NCBI GenBank assembly: GCA_947375135.1
Contig: CANCER010000005.1
Span: forward strand, 1-64,000
Length of the DNA: 64,000 nucleotides
Direction of reading: 5' to 3'
From: Comamonadaceae bacterium
GTDB taxonomy: Bacteria > Pseudomonadota > Gammaproteobacteria > Burkholderiales > Burkholderiaceae_C
Below are positions 1-8,534 of the stretch, piece after piece (position 1 is the first letter of the stretch; each line of letters begins with the position of its first letter). Under the pieces are notes generated by a model. The model was given only the letters and a program-made list of their open reading frames with translations. It was not told the origin of the DNA and ran no database searches. The position numbers were made by a program, and so were the translations under genes.

Positions 1-198
1 GATTGACAAATAGATCACTCATTCAACATTAGATGTATTCCTGCAAGCAAATGGCCCGCTACGTAGGAATGACCTGCGCACACCTCACAGACCCTTACGA
101 ACTGCAAGTACAGAATCGCTGTAAAATCCCGCCAGCGCCAATTTGCTCCAGCTTGCGGGCGCTTTACAAATACAGCTAAAGACGGACCGACCCAAACT

Positions 199-232
199 CC
201 CGGCCTCGTTGAACGCGACGGCGGGTTTTTTT
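199..232 (+). terminator. Possible intrinsic terminator or attenuator upstream of metX
   Basis: CCCG (199-202) can pair with CGGG (222-225), with an inner CGT/ACG pairing, and a run of seven T follows at 226-232. It could end transcription from a gene before the window or act as an attenuator in the metX leader. The stem is short and interrupted. The rest of 1-259 shows no coding signal I trust and no riboswitch I can recognise. Confidence 0.4.
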
Positions 233-259
233 GTTTTTGGGGTTTGCTTGGGAACACAC

Positions 260-1441
260 TTGTCAACACTGGATGAGCCACTGATTGCCACCGCGCAAAG
301 CATGAAGTTTGATGCGCCGCTGCCGCTGCAAAGCGGTGCCGCCCTGCGCGACTACGCACTCTCATACGAGACCTACGGCACGCTCAACGCCCACAAGTCC
401 AACGCAGTACTGGTCTGCCATGCGCTCAATGCCTCGCACCATGTGGCCGGCGTGTACGAAGGCCAGCCCAACTCCGAAGGCTGGTGGAACAACATGATCG
501 GCCCGGGCAAGGCGCTGGATACCAACCAGTTCTTTGTCATCGGCATCAACAACCTGGGTTCCTGCTTCGGCTCCACCGGCCCCATGCACACCAACCCGGA
601 TACGGGCAAGGCCTACGGCACCGACTTTCCGGTGGTGACGGTGGAAGACTGGGTTGACGCGCAGGCGCGCCTGCTGGACGTCCTGGGCATCCACAAACTG
701 GCCGCCGTGATGGGCGGCTCACTTGGCGGCATGCAGGCGCTGAGCTGGACGCTGCGCTATCCCGAGCGCGTGGGCCACGCGCTGGTGATCGCCAGCGCAC
801 CGAATCTGAACGCCGAGAACATCGCCTTTAACGAGGTGGCGCGCCGCGCCATCGTCACCGACCCGGACTTTCACGGCGGCCATTTTTACGACCATGGCGT
901 GGTGCCCAAGCGCGGTCTGCGCATTGCCCGCATGATCGGTCACATCACGTATCTGAGTGACGACGTGATGAATGAGAAGTTTGGCCGCCAACTGCGTGCT
1001 GCCGCCCAGGCTGCCAAAAACGGCGAACCGGAGCAACTGGCCAGCTATCTGTACAGCACCCAGGAGGCGGAGTTCCAGATCGAGAGCTATCTGCGCTACC
1101 AGGGCGACAAGTTCGCCGAGTACTTTGATGCCAACACCTATTTGCTGATCACGCGCGCGCTGGATTACTTTGACCCGGCGCGCAATTTTGGTGGCGATCT
1201 GAACCAAGCGCTGGCAGCGGCCACCTGCAAGTTTCTGATCGTGAGCTTCACCACCGACTGGCGCTTTGCGCCCAAGCGCAGCCGCGAGATCGTCAAGGCC
1301 TTGCTGCAAAACCAGCGCCAGGTCAGCTACGCCGAGATCGACGCGCCGCACGGCCACGACGCCTTTTTGCTCAACGACCCGCGCTACAAAAATGTGGTGC
1401 GCAGTTATTTCGATGGCGTGGCCCGGGAGCTGACAGCATGA
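260..1441 (+). CDS. metX: Homoserine O-acyltransferase (MetX)
   Basis: Transfers an acyl group (acetyl or succinyl) to the hydroxyl of L-homoserine, the first committed step of methionine synthesis, in the cytoplasm. It has the alpha/beta hydrolase fold of the MetX family: the nucleophile serine lies in [10 protein letters not shown] (Ser codon 719-721), the catalytic His in the C-terminal motif APHGHDAFL, and the conserved stretch [10 protein letters not shown] is near the N-terminus. The frame is open from 143, but family alignment from memory places the start near the TTG at 260 (with GGGAA upstream) or the ATG at 302. The predicted length from 260 is 393 residues, normal for the family. 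metW follows, joined by a small repeat element that overlaps the metX stop. The acyl donor cannot be decided from sequence alone. Confidence 0.93.
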   Translation: MSTLDEPLIATAQSMKFDAPLPLQSGAALRDYALSYETYGTLNAHKSNAVLVCHALNASHHVAGVYEGQPNSEGWWNNMIGPGKALDTNQFFVIGINNLGSCFGSTGPMHTNPDTGKAYGTDFPVVTVEDWVDAQARLLDVLGIHKLAAVMGGSLGGMQALSWTLRYPERVGHALVIASAPNLNAENIAFNEVARRAIVTDPDFHGGHFYDHGVVPKRGLRIARMIGHITYLSDDVMNEKFGRQLRAAAQAAKNGEPEQLASYLYSTQEAEFQIESYLRYQGDKFAEYFDANTYLLITRALDYFDPARNFGGDLNQALAAATCKFLIVSFTTDWRFAPKRSREIVKALLQNQRQVSYAEIDAPHGHDAFLLNDPRYKNVVRSYFDGVARELTA

Positions 1442-1506
1442 GCGCCGCGCAGGGCCGCCCCAAGCAAGCTCGCACCGCAGTGCGCAGCACGGAGGTTTTT
1501 TTATGA
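1438..1506 (+). repeat. GC-rich intergenic repeat forming a 22-codon bridging mini-ORF between metX and metW
   Basis: The spacer between metX and metW matches the inverse orientation of the repeat at 42767-42892; both share the core GGGCCGCCCCAAG and a nearby GCAGTGCG, and this copy lacks the CCCCCTCGGGGGG part. It is an open frame: the ATG at 1438 overlaps the metX stop as ATGA, and its stop TGA (1504-1506) overlaps the metW ATG (1503) as ATGA. The end of the element also carries the metW ribosome binding site, GGAGG (1491-1495). Whether the peptide is made is unknown. Confidence 0.6.
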
Positions 1507-2084
1507 GCGACACCACCATCCAACGCGCCATTGCCGAACTGGTGCCCCGTGGCTCGCGCGTGCTCGACCTGGGCTGCGGCGACGGCGCCATGCTGGACTA
1601 CTTGCAGCGCGAGCGCGGCTGCACCGGCTATGGCATTGAGTTGGCAGATGCGAATGTGCTGGCCTGCATCGCGCGCGGTGTCAACGTCATCCAGCTCAAT
1701 CTGGACGAAGGCTTGGCGATTTTTGAAGACGCATCGTTTGACGTGGTGCTGCAGATCGACACCTTGCAACACCTGCGCAACGCCGAGGTCATGCTGCGCG
1801 AAACCGCCCGCGTAGGCCGTGTCGGCATCGTCGCCTTCCCCAACTTCGCCCATTGGCCCAACCGCCTGAGCGTGCTGCGGGGCCGCATGCCGGTGACCAA
1901 GCGCCTGCCCTACCAGTGGTACGACACGCCCAATATCCGTGTCGGCACCCATGCCGATCTGGCCGATCTGGCCACGCGCAACGGGCTGCGGGTGCTCGAC
2001 AGCTTTGGCCTGCAGGAAGGCCGCACCGTGCGCTTTGCGCCCAACTGGTTTGCGGGGACTTCGGTGTACAAGCTGGCGCGGTAG
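1503..2084 (+). CDS. metW: Methionine biosynthesis protein MetW (SAM-dependent methyltransferase fold)
   Basis: Class I SAM-binding fold protein of 193 residues. The glycine-rich motif VLDLGCGDGAML near residues 20-31 binds SAM in such folds. MetW is the standard partner of MetX in many proteobacteria and is reported to be needed for or to modulate the acyltransferase step. The adjacency to metX, with coupling through a mini-ORF, supports this. The start at 1503 is well placed after GGAGG. The family is usually about 190-200 residues, so the gene looks intact. Confidence 0.93.
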   Translation: MSDTTIQRAIAELVPRGSRVLDLGCGDGAMLDYLQRERGCTGYGIELADANVLACIARGVNVIQLNLDEGLAIFEDASFDVVLQIDTLQHLRNAEVMLRETARVGRVGIVAFPNFAHWPNRLSVLRGRMPVTKRLPYQWYDTPNIRVGTHADLADLATRNGLRVLDSFGLQEGRTVRFAPNWFAGTSVYKLAR

Positions 2085-2106
2085 ACCAGTTCAAAGGAGT
2101 CTGATC

Positions 2107-2484
2107 ATGGAAATCAAAGCCATCCGCACGGAAGCCGATTACCTTGCTGCTTTGCAAGAGGTCTCCGTCTTAATCGGCCTTGACCCTGCGGTGGACTCGG
2201 CTGAAGGCGAGCGGTTGGACGTGCTGGGAACACTGGTTCAGGCCTATGAAGCCAGGCACCACGCAATAGACCCTCCGGATCCCATTGACGCAATCAAGTT
2301 CCGCATGGAGCAATCGGGCATGACCGTGAAAGATCTCGTGCCCTACATTGGCCCGCTCAACCGCGTGTACGAAGTCCTGTCCGGCAAACGTTCGCTCTCG
2401 CTGAGCATGATTCGGCGCTTGAGCGACGGCCTTCATATCCCCGCTGCGATTTTGATTCGTGCGTCGGATGCCGTCGAAGCCTGA
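2107..2484 (+). CDS. HigA-like antitoxin / HTH regulator without an adjacent toxin
   Basis: 125-residue protein starting at ATG 2107 behind AGGAG. The first half resembles the HigA/COG5499 antitoxins (an acidic region with a DPPDPIDAIKFRMEQ segment). The second half is a lambda-repressor-like helix-turn-helix (GMTVKDLVPYIGPLNRVYEVLSGKRSLS is split by the recognition turn around residues 80-115). In HigBA pairs the toxin gene normally lies just upstream; here metW is upstream and a peptidase downstream, and no RelE/HigB-like frame is visible. It may be a solitary regulator or the remnant of a toxin-antitoxin locus. Confidence 0.7.
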   Translation: MEIKAIRTEADYLAALQEVSVLIGLDPAVDSAEGERLDVLGTLVQAYEARHHAIDPPDPIDAIKFRMEQSGMTVKDLVPYIGPLNRVYEVLSGKRSLSLSMIRRLSDGLHIPAAILIRASDAVEA

Positions 2485-2512
2485 GCAATCTTCAAAATAA
2501 CCAGGAAACCCC

Positions 2513-3973
2513 ATGAACGCCCGTGTCCCCCCCCAGGCCTTAAACGCCCCGCAAGTCTTAAGCGAAGTCAGCGCCGCCTGGGACGATCAAATAGTCTCCG
2601 AGCTGACCGACTACATCGCCATTCCCGCCAAGTCGCCCATGTTCGATGCCGACTGGATTGCCAACGGTTTTATCGACACCGTGGTGCGCAACACCGCGAA
2701 CTGGATTGAAGCGCAAAAGGTGCCCGGCCTGACGCTGGAAATCGTGCGCCTGCCCGGCCAGACGCCGGTGCTGTTTTTTGAAGTGGCGGCCACGCGCAGC
2801 CATGCCCAGCAGACCGTGTTGATGTACGGCCACCTGGACAAGCAGCCCGAGTTTTCCGGCTGGCGCTCGGACCTCGGCCCTTGGACGCCCAAGTACCAAG
2901 ACGGCAAGCTCTACGGACGCGGTGGCGCCGACGACGGTTACGCCGCCTATGCCGCCATCGCCGCCATCCAGGCGCTGAAAAGCCAGAAGGTGGAGCACCC
3001 GCGCATCGTGGGTCTGATCGAGACCTGCGAGGAAAGTGGCTCACCCAACTTGCTGCAGTACATCGACTTGCTGGGCAGCCGCTTGGGCGACGTGGGGCTG
3101 GTGATCTGCCTAGACTCCGGCGCCGGCAACTACGACCAGCTGTGGCTGACCAACAGCCTGCGCGGCGTGGCCGGTGGCGTGCTCAAGGTGCAAATCCTGA
3201 GCGAGGGCGTGCATTCGGGGGATGCCAGCGGCCTGGTGCCTTCGAGCTTTCGCATCCTGCGCCACGTGCTGGACCGGCTGGAAGACAGCGCCACCGGCCG
3301 CCTGCTGCCCGCCGCCTTCCATTGCGAAGTGCCCCCCGAGCGCCTGGCCCAGGCCCGGGCGACTGCCGCCATACTGGGCGATGCGGTGCACCAGAACTTT
3401 CCCTGGGCGCATTACGACTGCGGCGGCGACCAGCGCTTTGCCCTGCCCACCACTACCGATCCGCTGCAAGGCCTGCTCAACCGCACCTGGGCGCCCACGC
3501 TCAGCGTGGTCGGCGTGGATGGTTTCCCGGACATGAAGGACGCCGGCAATGTGCTGCGGCCTTACACCGCCTTCAAGCTCTCGCTGCGCCTGCCCCCGCT
3601 GGTGGATGCTGCCGATGCCGTGCAGCAACTCAAGGCCCTGCTCGAAGACAACGCGCCTTACCAGGCCCAGGTGACCTTTGCGCCGGGCGGCCAGGCCACC
3701 GGCTGGAACGCGCCCGACACCGCACCCTGGTTTGAAAAGGCGCTGGACGACGCCTCCAACACCTATTTCGGCGCGCCCTGCGGCTATGTCGGCCAGGGCG
3801 GCACCATTCCGCTGATGAACATGCTGTCCAAGGGCTTCCCCAAGGCGCAGATGATGGTGTGTGGCGTGCTTGGCCCCAAGAGCAACGCGCACGGGCCCAA
3901 TGAATTTTTGCATGTGCCCTACGCCAAAAAGCTCACGGCGGCGGTGGCGCAAGTCATTGCCCAGTGTCCTTGA
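2513..3973 (+). CDS. M20 family metallopeptidase
   Basis: 486-residue di-zinc hydrolase of the M20/M28 type that probably cleaves dipeptides or acylated amino acids. Visible motifs are the metal ligand region MYGHLDKQPE, the bridging aspartate in GRGGADDGYA, the catalytic glutamate pair in ETCEESGSPN, the dimerisation-domain motif HSGDASG and a C-terminal metal ligand in NAHGPNEF. There is no signal peptide, so it should act in the cytoplasm. The start at 2513 follows an AGGA-rich leader. The exact substrate is not readable from the sequence. Confidence 0.9.
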   Translation: MNARVPPQALNAPQVLSEVSAAWDDQIVSELTDYIAIPAKSPMFDADWIANGFIDTVVRNTANWIEAQKVPGLTLEIVRLPGQTPVLFFEVAATRSHAQQTVLMYGHLDKQPEFSGWRSDLGPWTPKYQDGKLYGRGGADDGYAAYAAIAAIQALKSQKVEHPRIVGLIETCEESGSPNLLQYIDLLGSRLGDVGLVICLDSGAGNYDQLWLTNSLRGVAGGVLKVQILSEGVHSGDASGLVPSSFRILRHVLDRLEDSATGRLLPAAFHCEVPPERLAQARATAAILGDAVHQNFPWAHYDCGGDQRFALPTTTDPLQGLLNRTWAPTLSVVGVDGFPDMKDAGNVLRPYTAFKLSLRLPPLVDAADAVQQLKALLEDNAPYQAQVTFAPGGQATGWNAPDTAPWFEKALDDASNTYFGAPCGYVGQGGTIPLMNMLSKGFPKAQMMVCGVLGPKSNAHGPNEFLHVPYAKKLTAAVAQVIAQCP

Positions 3974-3994
3974 GGCGGTTTGCGCACTGGCGTG

Positions 3995-4198
3995 ATGCTT
4001 GATTCCACACTGTCGGCTTGGGTGACGAACGACGGTCAGCACCTGGCCATTCAGGATTGGAAGTTGGCGCCCGGTGTGCCGGTGCGCAGCCTTGTACTCG
4101 TCGTGCACGGACTGGGTGAATATGCCGGAATGCCGGGCAGCCTACCCAGAGATGCCCACGTTGCCGCGCTGCGCCGCTGGCTGGACCCGCGTTTCTAG
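3995..4198 (+). pseudogene. Truncated alpha/beta hydrolase (lysophospholipase-like) remnant
   Basis: Only 67 codons. The N-terminus resembles monoglyceride-lipase/lysophospholipase proteins up to the oxyanion-hole motif (LVLVVHGLGEYAG), but the nucleophile elbow GxSxG and the rest of the core are absent. The last ~18 residues (ending HVAALRRWLDPRF) look like the C-terminal helix of such an enzyme, which suggests an internal deletion joining both ends. Its stop overlaps the rsmE stop on the other strand. Almost certainly non-functional. Confidence 0.6.
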
Positions 4199-4938
4199 AC
4201 CAGCAGCGCCAGGGCGGTGAGCGCCGCAGTTTCCGAGCGCAGCACGCGCGGCCCCAGGGTCACCGGCGCAAAGCCCGCCGCCATCGCTGCACTTTCTTCG
4301 CTGCTGCTCAAGCCACCTTCCGGGCCGGAAAGAAACAAGACGCTGGCAGAGCCGGGCGCCATGGCACGCAGCGCCTGTGTACCTTCACGCAAGGAAAGCA
4401 GCAGCGGTGTGGGCGCGAGGGGGTCCGGGTTTTTCATGCCGGCCAGCCATTGCGTCAGCGTCTTCACGCCATGAATCAGGGGCACCCGGTTGCCGCCGCA
4501 CTGCTCACAGGCCGAAATTGCCACGCTCTGCCAGTGGTCTACTTTTTTGGTGGCCCGCTCTGCGGCCAGACGCAATACGCTGCGTTCCGTCATCAAGGGC
4601 TGGATGCTGGTCACGCCCAACTCCGCGGCCTTTTCCACCAGCCAGTCCATGCGCTCATTGGCCGGCATGCCCACGGCCAGATGCACAGCGCGCTGCGCCT
4701 CGCGTTCAACATGCAGATGCGCGCCAATCTCCACCTGCACCTGGCTGCGCCCCATCAGCGTGACGCGGGCCTCGAACTCGCCGCCGGGGCTGGCGCCCTC
4801 CCAGCCCGGGCCGTGGTTGAACAGGGTGATGCTGTCACCCGGCTGCAGGCGCAGCACCTGCACATGGCGTGCCGCGCCTGCGGGCAGGTCCAGCAGGTCA
4901 CCGGTGCGCAGGGGCGCGGGGCAGAAGAAACGCGGCAT
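4195..4938 (-). CDS. rsmE: 16S rRNA (uracil(1498)-N(3))-methyltransferase
   Basis: SPOUT-class methyltransferase of 247 residues that methylates U1498 of 16S rRNA. The N-terminal PUA-like part begins MPRFFCPAPLRTGD. The C-terminal trefoil knot carries the family motifs LFLSGPEGGLS and LGPRVLRSETAALTAL, which form the SAM site. The frame is open further upstream to 5139, but the ATG at 4938 gives the family N-terminus. It follows amgK on the same strand, 43 bases away, and probably shares its transcript. Confidence 0.94.
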   Translation of the reverse strand: MPRFFCPAPLRTGDLLDLPAGAARHVQVLRLQPGDSITLFNHGPGWEGASPGGEFEARVTLMGRSQVQVEIGAHLHVEREAQRAVHLAVGMPANERMDWLVEKAAELGVTSIQPLMTERSVLRLAAERATKKVDHWQSVAISACEQCGGNRVPLIHGVKTLTQWLAGMKNPDPLAPTPLLLSLREGTQALRAMAPGSASVLFLSGPEGGLSSSEESAAMAAGFAPVTLGPRVLRSETAALTALALLV

Positions 4939-4981
4939 GGTCAGGCAGTCTGAAAACGGGGTAAGGCCGGGAGCGAATGGC

Positions 4982-6064
4982 CTAGAACTTGCCGAACACA
5001 AAGGCGGTCGGCACCTCAATGCCTTCAATCGCCTCCACCAGGCGCAGCAGCGGCTTGAGTGCCATGTAGCGGCTGCAGGTGGAGCGGATGTAGTGGATAA
5101 AGCGCGGCGTATCGGCCAGGTACTGGGGCTTGCCGTCACGCAGGGTCAGGCGGGCAAAAATGCCGGCAATCTTCAGGTGGCGCTGCAGGCCCATCCACTC
5201 CACGCCCTGGTAAAAGGCGCCGAAGTCATCACCCACCGGCAGCCCGGCCTTGCGCGCCTTTTGCCAGTAGCGGATGGTCACATCGAGGCAGAACTCTTCG
5301 TCCCAGGTCAGAAAGGCATCGCGCATCAGGCTGGCAATGTCGTAGGTGATGGGGCCGTACACCGCATCTTGAAAATCCAGCAACCCCATGCCCTGTGGCG
5401 ACACCATCAGGTTGCGCGGCATGAAGTCACGGTGCACATAAACGCTAGGCCAGCTCAGGTTGTTCTCGATGATGCGGCCAAAGGCCTCTTCCAATACCTT
5501 GGCCTCCTTGTCGTTCAGCGTGACCTGGCGATGCTGTGCGATGTACCACTGGGGGAATAAATCGAGCTCGCGGCGCAGCAGGGCAGCGTCATAGGGCGGC
5601 AGCACATCCGGCTTGGAAGCCAGCTGCCACTGAATCAGCAGGTCGGTTGCTTCCTGGTACTGTGCCAGCGGCGGCTCCCCGGCCAGATCCATGGATTGCA
5701 GCAGGGTCTTGGCGCCCAGATCGCTCAGCAGCAGGAAACCGTGGCTCTGGTCCCAGGCCAGCACCTCGGGCACCCGCAGGCCGGCTTGCTGCATCAGTTG
5801 GTCCACCTGCACAAAGGGTTTGCAGTCTTCCTTGTCGGGCGGTGCGTCCATGATGACCAGGCTGCCCCGGGCGCTGTCTATGCGCAAATAGCGCCGGAAG
5901 CTGGCATCGGCCGAGGCCAGGCGCAGCGTGTCTGGCTGCAGGGCCAGATCCGCTGGCAGACTGGCGAGCCATTGCATGCATTGAATCTGCCGTAGCGGCT
6001 CGGGCCAGTGGACGCGGCTAAGGTCATCCGGCGTGCTGGAAGGGGCGTTGGGTGGGGTGCTCAT
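4982..6064 (-). CDS. amgK: N-acetylmuramate/N-acetylglucosamine kinase (AmgK-like phosphotransferase)
   Basis: 360-residue aminoglycoside-phosphotransferase-fold kinase (COG3178). It shows the catalytic loop VYVHRDFMPRNLMV (HRD, then Asn) and the metal-binding DFQDAVYG motif. In Pseudomonas the homologue AmgK phosphorylates the anomeric position of MurNAc/GlcNAc for peptidoglycan recycling and is divergent from lptD, as here. The usual partner uridylyltransferase MurU is not next to it; rsmE follows instead. Cytoplasmic; function assigned by family and synteny. Confidence 0.85.
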   Translation of the reverse strand: MSTPPNAPSSTPDDLSRVHWPEPLRQIQCMQWLASLPADLALQPDTLRLASADASFRRYLRIDSARGSLVIMDAPPDKEDCKPFVQVDQLMQQAGLRVPEVLAWDQSHGFLLLSDLGAKTLLQSMDLAGEPPLAQYQEATDLLIQWQLASKPDVLPPYDAALLRRELDLFPQWYIAQHRQVTLNDKEAKVLEEAFGRIIENNLSWPSVYVHRDFMPRNLMVSPQGMGLLDFQDAVYGPITYDIASLMRDAFLTWDEEFCLDVTIRYWQKARKAGLPVGDDFGAFYQGVEWMGLQRHLKIAGIFARLTLRDGKPQYLADTPRFIHYIRSTCSRYMALKPLLRLVEAIEGIEVPTAFVFGKF

Positions 6065-6149
6065 GGATAATCCATTCTACAAAGGCTTCGCTGCTGAACC
6101 CCCCAACGCATTCCTGCACCATTTTCCAACCCTCGCGCCTCCCGTACCC

Positions 6150-8534
6150 ATGCGTTTATCTGTGTTCCTACCGGCCCCATCGCGCGTACGCCGTGCCCTG
6201 CTGCCGTGTCTGCTGTTGTGCAGCGGCATGGGTGCCATCGCCGCGTGGGCGCAGCCAGCGCAGCCGGTTGAAGCGATGGCGCTGCAGGCCACCCCGGTCT
6301 TGGCCGAGCAACCCAGCGCCGAACAAAAGCGCCAGGCGCCCGTGTTTTTGCAGGGTGATCGCATGTCCGGCCGCACCGATCTGGAAACCGTGGTTCAGGG
6401 CGATGCCGTCATGCGCAAGGCCGACACCGTGATCCATGCGGATACGCTGGAATATGACCAACCCACCGACCTGGCGCGCGCCAGTGGCCACGTGCGCATC
6501 AACCGTGCCGGCAACCTGTACGAAGGCCCGTTGTTGGAGCTCATGGTGGAGCGTTTCGAAGGCTTTTTCCAGCAACCCAGTTACCACTTCGCTCAGAATG
6601 GCGCGCATGGCGAGGCTTCGCGTGCCGACTTTCTCGACGAGAGCCACACCGTGGTGTATGACGCGACCTACACCACCTGCCGGCGCCTGCCCGGCCCGAG
6701 CTGGATGCCGGATTGGGTGCTGCGCGCGGCCAGCATCAGCCTGGACAGCGATGAAGAGGTGGGCGTGGCCGATGGCGCTTATTTGAGTTTCAAGGGGGTG
6801 CCGATTCTGCCGGTGCCAGCCATCAGCTTCCCCCTGACGGAGAAGCGCAAGTCCGGGCTGCTCCCCCTGACAGCAGGCGTTGACAACGTGAGCGGCAGCA
6901 CGCTGGCGCTGCCTTATTACTGGAACATCGCACCCAACCGGGATGCCACCATCACCCCGACGCTGATGACGTCGCGCGGCGTCGAAGTCGGTGCGATCTA
7001 CCGCTATCTGGAGCCCGGCTACAGTGGCCGCGTCGTTGCGGACAGCATGCCCGGTGACAAACTGCGCGATGTGGACCGGTGGGGCCTGGCCTGGACACAC
7101 AACGGCGTCATCGATACCGGTATTCCCAACGTGAACCCGGTGGCGCTGGCGCTGAACATCAACCGCGTCAGCGATGACAACTACTGGCGCGACTTCAGCA
7201 GTTCGGAAGCGCTCCTGACCCAGCGTCTGCTGCCGGGGGATGCGCTGGCCACCTGGTCCAGCGGCCCGGTGAGCGGCACCGTGCATGTGCTCAAGTGGCA
7301 GGTGCTGCAGGACGCCGACTCGCCCATTACGCCACCGTATGACCGCCTGCCGCAGATCACGGCCCATTACGGTCAAAACAATGTGAGTGGCTTTGACTGG
7401 TCGCTGGACGGCGACTACACCCAGTTTCAAGCCAGTAGCAGCCTGACCGGCCAACCCAATGCGCAGCGCACCATCGCGCTGGCCCAGATCAGCCGCCCTG
7501 TGCTGGCGCCTCAGGGCTTCATCACGCCCAAGCTGCAATTGCATGCCGCCAGCTACCAGTTTGATGCCATGCTGGCCGACGGCAGCCAGTCCGCTACCAG
7601 TGTGGTCCCCACCTTCAGTCTGGACAGCGGCTTGGTGTTTGAGCGTGAGAGTACCCTGCTGGGGCGCAACTTTGTGCAGACACTGGAGCCCCGCGCCTTC
7701 TACGTCTACACGCCCTTTCGCAACCAGAGCATGCTTCCCAACTACGACACGGGTGTGGCGGACTTCAACTTTGCCAGCATCTATCAGGAGAATGCCTTTG
7801 TCGGCAACGACAAAATTTCCGACAACAACCTCTTGACCATGGGTTTGACGACGCGCTTTCTGGACGCTGACACCGGTGCCCAGTATGCGCGCTTTGGCAT
7901 TGCCCAGCGCTTGCGCCTGGACGCGCAGCAGGTCACCATCAACAGCGCCGCCGTTGCGGCAGAGTCGGGTTTGAGCGATGTGTTGCTGGGCGCTGAAGTC
8001 AATCTCAATGAGCGCTGGACCCTGGACTCCACCACCCAGTACAACCCCCTGACCGATCAGTCGATGCGTGCCACCGTGGGCGCCCGCTACAACCCGGGCA
8101 ACTACCGGGTTCTCAATGCGGCTTATCGTTTGCAGCGCAATGTCAGTGAGCAGATTGACCTCAGCTGGCAGTGGCCGATCAACGACCTGTGGGGTGATCG
8201 CGGCCAGGACATGGGCAAAGGCCAGGGACAGGGAGACGGCCGCTACTACGCACTGGGCCGCCTGAATTACAGCTTGGACCAAAGCGCCCTGGTCGACACC
8301 CTGCTGGGCGTCGAGTACGATGCGGGCTGTTGGCTGGCCCGTGTGGTGCTGGCCCGTACCCAAACCAGCGCATCATCTGCAGTGCAGCGCTTGATCTTCC
8401 AACTGGAGTTTGTTGGATTCACCCGGATTGGCACGGCAGATCCCCGTGCGACCTTGACACAAAATATCTCGCGTTATCAGAACCTGCGTGATGCTGGCGC
8501 TGCCAGCGCCAGCCGCTTCAGCAACTACGAATAA
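6150..8534 (+). CDS. lptD: LPS-assembly protein LptD
   Basis: Outer-membrane beta-barrel protein of 794 residues that, with LptE, inserts lipopolysaccharide into the outer leaflet. It has an N-terminal signal peptide ending around AAWAQ, then an OstA/LptA-like periplasmic domain (roughly residues 90-220, including ADTLEYDQPTDLARASGHVR), then a long barrel rich in alternating polar/hydrophobic strands. Two cysteines are visible in the mature part (TTCRR and AGCWLA), fewer than the four of the E. coli protein. The ATG at 6150 was chosen because it starts the signal peptide. surA begins directly after the stop. Confidence 0.95.
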   Translation: MRLSVFLPAPSRVRRALLPCLLLCSGMGAIAAWAQPAQPVEAMALQATPVLAEQPSAEQKRQAPVFLQGDRMSGRTDLETVVQGDAVMRKADTVIHADTLEYDQPTDLARASGHVRINRAGNLYEGPLLELMVERFEGFFQQPSYHFAQNGAHGEASRADFLDESHTVVYDATYTTCRRLPGPSWMPDWVLRAASISLDSDEEVGVADGAYLSFKGVPILPVPAISFPLTEKRKSGLLPLTAGVDNVSGSTLALPYYWNIAPNRDATITPTLMTSRGVEVGAIYRYLEPGYSGRVVADSMPGDKLRDVDRWGLAWTHNGVIDTGIPNVNPVALALNINRVSDDNYWRDFSSSEALLTQRLLPGDALATWSSGPVSGTVHVLKWQVLQDADSPITPPYDRLPQITAHYGQNNVSGFDWSLDGDYTQFQASSSLTGQPNAQRTIALAQISRPVLAPQGFITPKLQLHAASYQFDAMLADGSQSATSVVPTFSLDSGLVFERESTLLGRNFVQTLEPRAFYVYTPFRNQSMLPNYDTGVADFNFASIYQENAFVGNDKISDNNLLTMGLTTRFLDADTGAQYARFGIAQRLRLDAQQVTINSAAVAAESGLSDVLLGAEVNLNERWTLDSTTQYNPLTDQSMRATVGARYNPGNYRVLNAAYRLQRNVSEQIDLSWQWPINDLWGDRGQDMGKGQGQGDGRYYALGRLNYSLDQSALVDTLLGVEYDAGCWLARVVLARTQTSASSAVQRLIFQLEFVGFTRIGTADPRATLTQNISRYQNLRDAGAASASRFSNYE

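Noticed and set aside
1..259. SAM-type riboswitch in front of metX
   Set aside because: I looked for the conserved elements of known SAM riboswitch classes and could not find them with confidence; only a weak terminator-like hairpin is visible.
6168..8363. 731-codon open frame opposite lptD
   Set aside because: Antisense shadow of lptD in a high-GC genome; no start signal and no family.
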